DNA from: Pontibacillus salipaludis | GTDB taxonomy: Bacteria; Bacillota; Bacilli; Bacillales; BH030062 | NCBI RefSeq assembly: GCF_014642405.1 | Contig: NZ_BMIN01000015.1 | Coordinates: 1 to 64,000, forward strand | Direction: 5' to 3' | Length of the DNA stretch: 64,000 bases | The notes under the pieces: generated by a model | Told to the model about the DNA's origin: nothing | Databases searched by the model: none | What the model saw: only the letters and a program-made list of their open reading frames with translations | Shown here: piece by piece, positions 45,196-52,755 of the stretch | How positions within the stretch are numbered: position 1 is the stretch's first letter | Layout of the letters: each line of letters begins with the position of its first letter | Translations under genes and position numbers: made by a program

Positions 45196-46008
45196 TTACC
45201 AGATTGCTGCAGGGTCTTGTCGGTAAACTGCACTAAGCGTTTTGATCGCATCCGTTAGATCTTCAGTATGTTCTAACGCTCGCCCATTTCCTCGTTTCAT
45301 CATTGGTTCTAATGTTACTTGGACTCCACAATCATCACACATGGCTTCAACCTCATGTAGCCAACGTTTTTTTAGAAACTCTTCTCCTTCAATTAACCCT
45401 GCTTCCGTCATCTTTTTCTCGTGAGGTCCCAGTGCAAGAATTCCACCGGCATCTTCCATTGAGCGTGAAACTGCACTAAGCATTCGCTCCCTGGCCTCTC
45501 CAGGAATCGTCATGAGCTGTTTAAACCACGTTTTCCAGTGCATCAAATGGTAATAAAGTTCCGTGTTGACTTTAATTGCAACATGGGAAAGCGGTTCGTA
45601 GGATGACGCTTGCAATGAATCAATTCGAATCTTTTTAGCTTGTGTGTAAAAGTAGTGACGTACCACAGCAAATGCCCAGTCATATCGAGGTTCTTCCAAG
45701 TAGTGTCCTGGACCATTCACCTCTTCAAGTAAAATGGCATTTCTTCGTTCCTCAGGCTTTCTAGCGTGAGCAAGATCGTTCGCAACACCTAGACCTAGGT
45801 CTTCTAGAAGTTGATAATACATCGTTGCGTGCCCCATCGTATCCTGACTAATAGAAGAAAAAGCAACATCTTCTTCAATATGAGGGGCCAGACCAAGCCA
45901 TTCTGATCCTCTGTAAGCCACGATAAAATCATCATCAGCCAACTGGAGCAAAAGCTCTTTCAAAGCCTTTTCATGTCCTTGTGCTCTTACGTCCTCCGGT
46001 GTCTTCAT
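45196..46008 (-). CDS. paaC: Phenylacetyl-CoA epoxidase structural subunit PaaC
   Basis: A 270-residue ferritin-like helical protein, partner of PaaA in the core of the ring epoxidase. It shows the segments DDFIVAYRGSEWLG and SQDTMGHATMYYQLLED typical of PaaC. It contacts and stabilises PaaA but is thought not to hold the working metal site. The ATG at 46008 follows GGGAGGGG and overlaps the paaB stop codon (TGATG). Cotranscribed with paaAB and paaD. Confidence 0.93.
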   Translation of the reverse strand: MKTPEDVRAQGHEKALKELLLQLADDDFIVAYRGSEWLGLAPHIEEDVAFSSISQDTMGHATMYYQLLEDLGLGVANDLAHARKPEERRNAILLEEVNGPGHYLEEPRYDWAFAVVRHYFYTQAKKIRIDSLQASSYEPLSHVAIKVNTELYYHLMHWKTWFKQLMTIPGEARERMLSAVSRSMEDAGGILALGPHEKKMTEAGLIEGEEFLKKRWLHEVEAMCDDCGVQVTLEPMMKRGNGRALEHTEDLTDAIKTLSAVYRQDPAAIW

Positions 46009-46358
46009 CACTTGTCGTCCCCTCCCCATGACAATATCTCTTTTTCATCTAACATCCCTTGCTCTTTATCACGCCATTTTTTCTTTAAGTAACCATACCC
46101 TTTGGTGTTTCGATATTCCTTGTTATCCAAACGCTGCAAGGCTTCACGTTCTTCTTGATTAAACATACGAATATCAGATCGCTTCACAACCCAAATATCC
46201 ACTACTGGTTCCCTGCGCATAAAGTTTTCTTGCGCCATTACTACTGCTAGCTCATGGTTCGGTGCGAGTAAACTAAATTGATGTTGAAACGGTGATTTAA
46301 AAGTACGTTTACTGAACACTTCAAATTCCTGATAAAATTCTCTTCCTTTATCCCCCAC
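46008..46358 (-). CDS. paaB: Phenylacetyl-CoA epoxidase subunit PaaB
   Basis: A 116-residue small subunit that bridges the epoxidase oligomer. The PaaB pattern is seen in EVFSKRTFKSPFQHQFSLLA, followed by NFMRREPVVDIWVV. The GTG start follows AAGGAGG. It starts 15 bp after paaA and overlaps paaC. Confidence 0.93.
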   Translation of the reverse strand: MGDKGREFYQEFEVFSKRTFKSPFQHQFSLLAPNHELAVVMAQENFMRREPVVDIWVVKRSDIRMFNQEEREALQRLDNKEYRNTKGYGYLKKKWRDKEQGMLDEKEILSWGGDDK

Positions 46359-46373
46359 TACTCTTCCTCCTTC

Positions 46374-47342
46374 TTAAATAGCTTCGTTTGATGGGCTTAA
46401 CGCCTCTCGTACCCATGCGTTATTCTCATAAGAAAGTTGACGTAAGCGGAGGCGTTCTTTCGATTTAGGTCCATTGTTTCGGACGATTTCTTTAAACTCA
46501 TTCCAATCTGGCTGCTTGTAAATCCAAAGCCCTTTTTCTTCGTCGTATCGCATAGTCGGATCTGGCAACTCTAGCCCAAGTGATAGAACCCTCGGGATAT
46601 ATTTTGTAAAAAAGTCTTGTCTTAACTGTTCATTTGTTTTCGTACGAATCTTGTATTTAATCGTAGTGTCTTGCTTAGAGGAGCCTGTCGTATCAGCTGC
46701 TGCCGGCCCGAAGAACATGAGTAATGACTCCCACCAGCGGTTTAAGGAATCTTGAACGAGCGCTTTTTGTTCATCCGTTCCTTCAGCTAGTGCCATAATA
46801 ATGGCTTCTCCGTGTTGAGCATGAAAGACTTCTTCTGCACAAATACGTTGTAAAGCCCTCGCATATGGTCCGTATGAGGCTTTCAACATATTGGTTTGAG
46901 TAATAATCGCTGCACCATCTACTAGCCAACCGATTAACCCTGCATCTCCCCAGGTTGGAGCTGGCATATGGAAGACGTTATGAAATTTAAGACGACCTGT
47001 GAAGAGGTCCTGCATAATGTCTTCACGATTTCTCCCATAGGGTTTCATCAAGTCTTCGGCTACACGCAAAAGAAGCTGTCCGTGCCCCATTTCGTCTTGT
47101 ACCTTTGCCATAATTCCAAGTTTCCTTCTTAAAGTAGGAGCTTTAGGTACCCACTCTTTCTCCGGTAACGCTCCCATAATTTCACTAATGCCATGCATCG
47201 AAATTAATTTAATTAACGTCATTCGATATTCTTCAGGCATCCAGTCTTCTGCTTCAATCTTCTCGCCCGCTTCAATCCTTTGCATAAAGTGATTATGCTT
47301 TTCTTCATCAGATAGGCGTTCAAAAGCTGTCATCGTTGTCAT
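46374..47342 (-). CDS. paaA: Phenylacetyl-CoA epoxidase catalytic subunit PaaA
   Basis: A 322-residue diiron oxygenase subunit that adds one oxygen atom to the ring of phenylacetyl-CoA. The iron ligands lie in KVQDEMGHGQLLL (ExxH) and in CAEEVFHAQHGEA (ExxxH-type), and the C-terminal part includes PDPTMRYDEEKGLW. The ATG follows AAAGGAGG. First gene of a minus-strand block paaA-B-C-D-ethD-paaF-paaG-aldehyde dehydrogenase. The reductase gene paaE is not in the window. Confidence 0.95.
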   Translation of the reverse strand: MTTMTAFERLSDEEKHNHFMQRIEAGEKIEAEDWMPEEYRMTLIKLISMHGISEIMGALPEKEWVPKAPTLRRKLGIMAKVQDEMGHGQLLLRVAEDLMKPYGRNREDIMQDLFTGRLKFHNVFHMPAPTWGDAGLIGWLVDGAAIITQTNMLKASYGPYARALQRICAEEVFHAQHGEAIIMALAEGTDEQKALVQDSLNRWWESLLMFFGPAAADTTGSSKQDTTIKYKIRTKTNEQLRQDFFTKYIPRVLSLGLELPDPTMRYDEEKGLWIYKQPDWNEFKEIVRNNGPKSKERLRLRQLSYENNAWVREALSPSNEAI

Positions 47343-47471
47343 TCAAGATCCTCCTTTTTCATTACGCTAGCTAAAAAACTTCCTCCATTTGTTCCTCAAA
47401 ACCTCTTAACCACCCATTGCATAAATGGAAGACGAAACAAATAAAGCGCTTACAATTTACCTTTAATAAAA

Positions 47472-47606
47472 AATCAAATTTTACATTTGATTATATGACG
47501 AATTTTTATCGTTTACAAAAACTTCTGTAATACTATTTACAACAAACATACAGTTAAAATAGATAACTGTCAACATATTTGTCTGAAAATTTTAATTAAT
47601 TAAAAT
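47472..47606 (-). promoter_or_regulatory. paaA promoter region: tandem promoters each overlapped by a palindrome
   Basis: On the minus strand, P1 has TTGACA (47573-47568) and TATGTT (47550-47545) with a 17-bp gap. ACAGTTA-N7-TAACTGT (47550-47570) lies across it. P2 has TTGTAA (47518-47513) and TATAAT (47495-47490), again with 17 bp, and AATCAAAT-N5-ATTTGATT (47472-47492) covers its start region. An 18-bp palindrome at 47589-47606 lies just upstream of P1. These are candidate sites for PaaX and perhaps a catabolite regulator. Positions are seen; the binding proteins are inferred. Confidence 0.65.
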
Positions 47607-47717
47607 GAGTCCATGGTCTTCTAGAGCCTTCTCTTGCAGGACCATCCATCCCCCGCTTTGTTTAGAGCATGGTCTATGTAAACTGTATGAAAAGTACTCG
47701 TTTAAAAAACAAAAAAT

Positions 47718-47741
47718 GCGCCAAGCATCATGGCTTGGCGC
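47718..47741 (-). terminator. Terminator of the membrane protein gene 47773-48375
   Basis: GCGCCAAGC (47718-47726) pairs perfectly with GCTTGGCGC (47733-47741), and the minus strand continues with TTTTTTG. The stretch 47607-47717 between this and the paaA promoter has no gene; a direct near-repeat ATGGTCT occurs at about 47623 and 47679. Confidence 0.85.
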
Positions 47742-47772
47742 TCTTGTTTGGGCGTGATCTGATTGTAATCAC

Positions 47773-48375
47773 TTAATTTCCGATTCTATTCGTAATATAT
47801 AGTGCTCCTTTATGAGTTCCCATCATAAATATGGCTGAGCCAATGAGATCTGCCCTTGGATGGATCAAGACTGAGTCAAGAGAGTTAAGAGGGGTCCCTT
47901 CTGGTAAACAGTAGGCAGTCGTTAAAGATGTCTCCACTCCAAACCATGCTCCCGCAATCAGAAGTAAACATGCTGGGGTTATCGCTAAGAAACTCCATTT
48001 TGCATAGAGAGGCGTTGTAGTGGACGGATGAATAAAGAAAGGGCGACAAGCATCAACAGATAGTACTAAAAGAATCCACGTAATCCAAGAGAATGATAGA
48101 ATGTCTACTCCAATGAAAGGCGCAGCGTGTTGAAGAGTGAGAATGATGGAGAAAAGGGATAACGAGATTGGGGAGGTATATGCCATGTTTCTTGGGACAA
48201 ATGAAGACATGCTATAAAGGATCATGGGAGGAATGACAAAATAAAGAAGACTTACCAAAGCCATATGGAGCGGGATTGATTGTACCGTGTTGTGCCCAAA
48301 TATGCATCCACTCAGTATGAATAATGCCATTAACATGACGAATCCTTTAGTAGAATATAAGAAGGAAAGTTTCAT
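47773..48375 (-). CDS. Multi-helix membrane protein, unknown function
   Basis: A 200-residue protein with about five or six hydrophobic helices and no recognised motif. A late loop (HPRADLIGSAIFMMGTHKGALY) resembles nothing I can name. The start at 48375 is set by GGGTG at seven bases; the in-frame GTG at 48384 overlaps that site. Probably an envelope protein; no operon partner. Confidence 0.55.
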   Translation of the reverse strand: MKLSFLYSTKGFVMLMALFILSGCIFGHNTVQSIPLHMALVSLLYFVIPPMILYSMSSFVPRNMAYTSPISLSLFSIILTLQHAAPFIGVDILSFSWITWILLVLSVDACRPFFIHPSTTTPLYAKWSFLAITPACLLLIAGAWFGVETSLTTAYCLPEGTPLNSLDSVLIHPRADLIGSAIFMMGTHKGALYITNRIGN

Positions 48376-48426
48376 AACGTTCACCCACTTTTCCTCTAAT
48401 CCTACGTCTTTGAGCTTGACTCTATG

Positions 48427-48843
48427 CTATTCTTTTTCAAGCAATGGATTGGGCTGATCTGCTTCTATGTACTCACGCACAATCTTCCATTCTTCTTCCT
48501 CTTTCTCAAAAGTTGTGCAATACAAGTGGGCAGTTGTCGTTCTTTTTCCTTCAATAATAAGAGAAATCCAATATACGGCAACAAACTTATCTTCTGCGGT
48601 TGGTATAACGCTCTCTTCTGTGTACACCCACTCCATATCTTGACCTCTAAAGTGTTCAAACGCTTGACTCCAGCCTTCAACTGCTCCAGCGTACCCAAAC
48701 GTCTCAACCTCTGTTTCTCGAACTTCCCATGCCTGCAACTTCTCTGAAAGGATCCGCTTCATGTAATCAAGATTCATGCTTTCAGCTTGTTCCTTAAACT
48801 CTACAAAGACATCTCTGCAGGATTCGGTTAAAGATGTATTCAT
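48427..48843 (-). CDS. SnoaL/NTF2-like fold protein
   Basis: A 138-residue soluble protein with the alpha-beta layout of NTF2-like domains: helices 5-40, then strands around TFGYAGAVEGWSQAFEHF, then FVAVYWISLIIEG and a closing strand WKIVREYIE. Such proteins include polyketide cyclases, isomerases and ligand-binding factors; no catalytic residues can be pointed out. The ATG at 48843 follows AGGAGG at six bases. It stands alone. Confidence 0.6.
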   Translation of the reverse strand: MNTSLTESCRDVFVEFKEQAESMNLDYMKRILSEKLQAWEVRETEVETFGYAGAVEGWSQAFEHFRGQDMEWVYTEESVIPTAEDKFVAVYWISLIIEGKRTTTAHLYCTTFEKEEEEWKIVREYIEADQPNPLLEKE

Positions 48844-48966
48844 CATATCCCTCCTCACTTTTCTACTTCAACACCAATTTCCATAATCCTTCCAAATAAA
48901 TGTGGCTTCTTACAGCATCTAGACCTTCATATACTATAAAGATGCTCGCCTAAGGAGGTTTTCAGA

Positions 48967-50157
48967 ATGAATGTAACTGTACGTCAAGGTGATTCACTTT
49001 GGTATTACAGTCAATTGTTTGGTCTTCCGTTTCAGCTGATCGTGGATTCTAACCGGGACAGTAACCCCAATCAGCTTTTTATAGGTCAGTCTGTTCAAAT
49101 CCCCGGATTTGTCACCACTAATGTACGTGTCACTGCAGGTGATTCGTTATGGTCAATCGCAAAGCAACGAGGTATCCCTGTTGATGCAATCTTAGTAACA
49201 AATCCAAATATCAACCCAAACACACTACAAATCGGGCAACTTATTCAGGTACCCGTTCGAGTTACATGGCGAGTTGTAAACGGAAAGGAGAATTACACCT
49301 ATGAGTTGATGATGGATGATATAAGACAGCTTGTTGCCATTTATCCTTTTATTATAAATGAATCAATTGGAAATTCTGTTATGGGGAAAACACTACCGGA
49401 ACTTAGAATCGGAAGGGGTTCTAAACGCCTTCATATGAATGGATCTTTTCATGCGAACGAATGGATTACAACACCTATTATTATGAGGTTCCTTAATGAA
49501 TTCTTAGTAGCTTTAACAAATCAAGGTCAAATTAGAGGAATTAGCATGCTTCCATTTTATGACCTCGTTCTATTGTCTACCGTTCCAATGGTTGATCCTG
49601 ATGGGGTGGATTTAGTGATTGAAGGATTACCTGATGAGGAGCCTTACCGAACTAACGTATTAGATATTAATGAGGGAAGTACAGACTTTTCGTCCTGGAA
49701 GGCCAATATTAAAGGTGTAGATTTAAATAACAACTACCCTGCAAAATGGGAGATTGAAGCAGAACGAAAAGAACAACAACCCGCTCCCTTTAACTATCCA
49801 GGACCTTTCCCTCTATCAGAACCAGAATCGATTGCGATGGCAGAATTAACTTACGCGAGAGACTTTGCTCGAATCCTCACCTTCCACACACAAGGCGAGG
49901 TGATCTTTTGGGGATTTGAAAACTTGGAGCCTCCTGAAGCAGAGGTTATCGTAAACGAGTTTGCACGTGTCAGTGGCTATCGCCCAATTCGAGAAGTAGA
50001 CAGTTTCGCAGGTTATCGAGACTGGTATATCCAAGAATACCAAAGACCAGGCTATACAATCGAACTAGGAAAAGGTATCAGCCCCCTGCCCCTTGCCCAA
50101 TTTGATGAAATCTACCAAGAAGCACTAGGTATCTTCCTCGCCAATCTATACATGTAA
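48967..50157 (+). CDS. LysM-M14 peptidoglycan endopeptidase (gamma-D-glutamyl-diamino acid type)
   Basis: A 396-residue wall enzyme. Two LysM repeats (about 2-47 and 51-97, each starting VRQGDSLW or VTAGDSLW) bind glycan strands. The M14 zinc carboxypeptidase domain (100-396) has zinc ligands His and Glu in SFHANEWITTP and the general-base glutamate in GYTIELGKG. This layout is that of gamma-D-glutamyl-L-diamino acid endopeptidase I, which acts on spore or wall peptides. No signal peptide is present, as in the enzymes of Lysinibacillus. Ribosome binding site AAGGAGG. Confidence 0.9.
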   Translation: MNVTVRQGDSLWYYSQLFGLPFQLIVDSNRDSNPNQLFIGQSVQIPGFVTTNVRVTAGDSLWSIAKQRGIPVDAILVTNPNINPNTLQIGQLIQVPVRVTWRVVNGKENYTYELMMDDIRQLVAIYPFIINESIGNSVMGKTLPELRIGRGSKRLHMNGSFHANEWITTPIIMRFLNEFLVALTNQGQIRGISMLPFYDLVLLSTVPMVDPDGVDLVIEGLPDEEPYRTNVLDINEGSTDFSSWKANIKGVDLNNNYPAKWEIEAERKEQQPAPFNYPGPFPLSEPESIAMAELTYARDFARILTFHTQGEVIFWGFENLEPPEAEVIVNEFARVSGYRPIREVDSFAGYRDWYIQEYQRPGYTIELGKGISPLPLAQFDEIYQEALGIFLANLYM

Positions 50158-50181
50158 ACCCTTTATCCCTTTACAGAATCA

Positions 50182-50237
50182 CAGCGTGCCAGGCACCGTT
50201 TAATGCACTAAAGGATTGCAGGGTGTCTGGCACGCTG
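50182..50237. repeat. REP-like palindromic repeat with GTGCCAGGCACC core
   Basis: CAGCGTGCCAGGCACC (50182-50197) pairs with GGTGTCTGGCACGCTG (50222-50237), with one G-T pair. The GTGCCTGGCAC-type core is a repeat I recall from many Bacillaceae genomes. It also forms a terminator-like hairpin after the endopeptidase gene, without a long T-run. Only this copy was seen in the window. Confidence 0.6.
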
Positions 50238-50356
50238 CTTCTCTTTAACGTACTAAATTGCACGAAAGCCTTTACAATGCACTTCAGGGGATAATTTGTG
50301 TACCTTGTGTTACGATATGAAAGCTAGAACTTCAGAGTCAGATTGGAGCTTTCATA

Positions 50357-51772
50357 ATGATACGTTTTGCTAAAAGAGGCTATACACTCTTTATTAGCTT
50401 ATATGCTATTATGCACTTTTTTGTTTATTTTGCAGGAAACGATTCTGCTTCGACCTTGTTATCTATATTTGGACTGGTCGCATTTTTGTTAGGATATTTC
50501 TTCTTGCCTGTTAAGCAGGCATCAATTTCACTACTCCTAATTGTTATCGCACTAATCATTCACTTTACAGCTGGGACCTCTCTCATAGACGGGATTGTAT
50601 CAGGGTTTGGTGTCATGAGTGGCCTTATCGCACTATTGCTCATTGTACCTCTGATTAGTTGGGTTTTAGAAGAAAAGCCTTATATTGAATCGGTCATTAA
50701 CTTCGCCCAGAATCTCCTTAACACGAGTCGGAAATTTTACTTCGGGATGATGGTCATCACTCAAATCATTTCTTATTTCCTTCTATTTGGGTCTATCCCA
50801 ATGGTGTACGGTATGGTGAATGACTTTCTAAGCAACCAAAAAGGAGAGGCTTGGGAAAATTATAAAGGGACTGCCATGTTACGAGCTTTCTCCCTTACAA
50901 CAATGTGGGTAGTTAGCATTCCGAGCTTCATCTTTGCTGTTGATGCTCTAGGAGCGTCCTTATCCTTATCTATATTACAAGGGTTTGTCATTTCGCTTGC
51001 GGGCATTATGTTATCTGTTCTCTTCTCTTATTACCAAGAACGCCATTATGGCGTAGACCTAACAGAGGGAATTCAAGAAGAATTGAGGAAGATAGCAGAA
51101 GAGAAGAAAGATGAAACAAAAGGGAATCGAGATGTCTATGAATTTGCATTATTATTTATATCTCTTTTCGGGACGATTTTCCTTTTAAATGCGTTATGGT
51201 CTGCGGAACTACTGCTTATTATCCCTATTGTGATCGTATTTTGGGTCCTTCTGTATTTCCTTATTCGCACTAAACTGTCTGCTATCATCACAAATGCGAA
51301 GACATATATACGTAAGGATATTCCTAATAAAGGTCAGCAGTTCTCCATTCTTCTCGCAGCAGGATTTCTCATTAACTCTGTTAATCAATCTGGGTATGGG
51401 AAATACATTGTCGATGGGATCTTTTATCTAACAGATGCCGTACCTTTCCTTAACTTCTTATGGGTACTGCCGTTTGTAGTCATTACCCTTGGATTTATTG
51501 GACTCGGTCCTCTAACTGTTATTGTTCTTGTATCAGGAATTTTACAAGGAGTCGACTTACCGTATCCTCCGGAAATTGTGGTGCTTGGAATAACATCCGG
51601 AAGTGTCATATCCATTATGCTCTCGCCACTTATTCTGCCGTCGATTATATTAAGTTCCGTCAATCGATTGAGTATTATTAAGAATGGTCTGCTATTCAAT
51701 TACAAATATGCCATTGCATTTTATTTTATGGTACAAATCTATTTACAACTATTTATTGTGCTATTCTTGTGA
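50357..51772 (+). CDS. Polytopic membrane protein, ion-transporter-like
   Basis: A 471-residue protein with about 11-12 helices, a charged cytoplasmic loop (YQERHYGVDLTEGIQEELRK) in the middle and two glycine-rich halves: FLLFGSIPMVYGMVNDF and LGFIGLGPLTVIVLVSGIL. The inverted-repeat feel recalls the ion transporter superfamily (citrate, gluconate, ArsB types), but I cannot assign a family. Start ATG follows TTGGAG. A terminator follows directly. Confidence 0.6.
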   Translation: MIRFAKRGYTLFISLYAIMHFFVYFAGNDSASTLLSIFGLVAFLLGYFFLPVKQASISLLLIVIALIIHFTAGTSLIDGIVSGFGVMSGLIALLLIVPLISWVLEEKPYIESVINFAQNLLNTSRKFYFGMMVITQIISYFLLFGSIPMVYGMVNDFLSNQKGEAWENYKGTAMLRAFSLTTMWVVSIPSFIFAVDALGASLSLSILQGFVISLAGIMLSVLFSYYQERHYGVDLTEGIQEELRKIAEEKKDETKGNRDVYEFALLFISLFGTIFLLNALWSAELLLIIPIVIVFWVLLYFLIRTKLSAIITNAKTYIRKDIPNKGQQFSILLAAGFLINSVNQSGYGKYIVDGIFYLTDAVPFLNFLWVLPFVVITLGFIGLGPLTVIVLVSGILQGVDLPYPPEIVVLGITSGSVISIMLSPLILPSIILSSVNRLSIIKNGLLFNYKYAIAFYFMVQIYLQLFIVLFL

Positions 51773-51806
51773 AAAAAGGTGAACCCATGTGGGGTTCACC
51801 TTTTTT
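51772..51806. terminator. Bidirectional terminator between transporter-like and DUF421 genes
   Basis: AAAAAAGGTGAACCC (51772-51786) pairs perfectly with GGGTTCACCTTTTTT (51792-51806). Confidence 0.93.
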
Positions 51807-51818
51807 AAGTTTCAAACG

Positions 51819-52541
51819 TTAATGTTCAATCGGAGGAAGATCATCTATCGTTGCTTCTTTTAAGGAAAACGTACAGACTCCTGTTGAGGTAAGTGCGCCA
51901 TAGAAAACTCGACGTTCATCAGGGATATCTTGATGATTCATCTGTTCTCTTACCCAGCTTTCTTCCTTCCCCATTCTCCTCAATACATCCTTTTGAATGA
52001 TCCCATCTAAAATGATGGGAATCTCATAGTTATTTCCTGGTTTGTGAATATGTAAATCTGCACGTACCACAGGTTCAACATAAGGCTTTCGTTTTACTGA
52101 CAAGCGTCCATTAGCTTCCACTACCGCCATTTCAACATCCGTGGTATGAAAAATACCTTGTTCCCTGAGCATTTGTAATACATTATCAACTGAATATTGA
52201 ATACGCTTCAAATTTGAGCGTTTCCATTCACCGTTATAGATCACAATCGTTGGCTCAAACGTCAACCATTTCCCAATCGTTTGCTTCTTTAGCTTTAACA
52301 GGACGATCGCTTTTTGAAGTATTGCGATGACAATTATAGCAACCACCGTATGTATATGATGAATGTTTGGGTCAGCAATATCTGCCCCTACAACAGAACC
52401 AAGTACAAGTACAGTTAGAAAATCAATAACAGGGAGTTCTCCAATAGACCGTTTCCCCATAAATAGCCCAATAGCAAGCATTAAAGGCAAGATGGTAACG
52501 ATCCTTCCAATTACCTTCGCGGAATCCATAACAATATCCAT
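51819..52541 (-). CDS. DUF421 membrane protein (YetF-like)
   Basis: A 240-residue protein. Three N-terminal helices (about 10-90, with IDFLTVLVLGSVVGADI) are followed by two cytoplasmic DUF421 beta-rich modules, the first with GEWKRSNLKRIQYSVDNVLQ and GIFHTTDVEMAVVE. Proteins of this family are found in spore-formers and some act in the spore membrane with heat resistance. It is divergent from the germination operon with 88 bp between, which agrees with a spore role but does not prove it. The ribosome binding site is AAAGGAGAG. Confidence 0.83.
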   Translation of the reverse strand: MDIVMDSAKVIGRIVTILPLMLAIGLFMGKRSIGELPVIDFLTVLVLGSVVGADIADPNIHHIHTVVAIIVIAILQKAIVLLKLKKQTIGKWLTFEPTIVIYNGEWKRSNLKRIQYSVDNVLQMLREQGIFHTTDVEMAVVEANGRLSVKRKPYVEPVVRADLHIHKPGNNYEIPIILDGIIQKDVLRRMGKEESWVREQMNHQDIPDERRVFYGALTSTGVCTFSLKEATIDDLPPIEH

Positions 52542-52629
52542 CTGTTTCTCTCCTTTTTAAACGCTGATTTTATAAATGAATGCATAATCTATCACCAAAA
52601 TATCTCATAATAAACAAAAGGTGATAAAG

Positions 52630-52743
52630 ATGAAAATCATTGTTGATCATTTACCAAGTATCCCCGTTTTAATAGGAGCTTTATTCGCCTGGGCCGTTCC
52701 ATTTGGGATCAGGCAATTTGTCATTTGGCTACAAAAAGAGTAA
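52630..52743 (+). CDS. 37-residue single-helix microprotein heading the ger operon
   Basis: ATG at 52630 opens a 37-codon frame with a hydrophobic helix (about residues 10-32, PVLIGALFAWAVP) and a short charged end. AAAGGTGAT lies six bases upstream. It stops 12 bp before the GerA-family gene, whose own ribosome binding site follows the stop. Upstream, GCATA (52582-52586) and CATAATA (52606-52612) resemble a forespore sigma-G promoter, but the 19-bp gap is one longer than usual. Small D-type proteins of about 75 residues are known in some ger operons; this one is shorter. Function unknown. Confidence 0.62.
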   Translation: MKIIVDHLPSIPVLIGALFAWAVPFGIRQFVIWLQKE

Positions 52744-52755
52744 AAGGAGTCTTCT

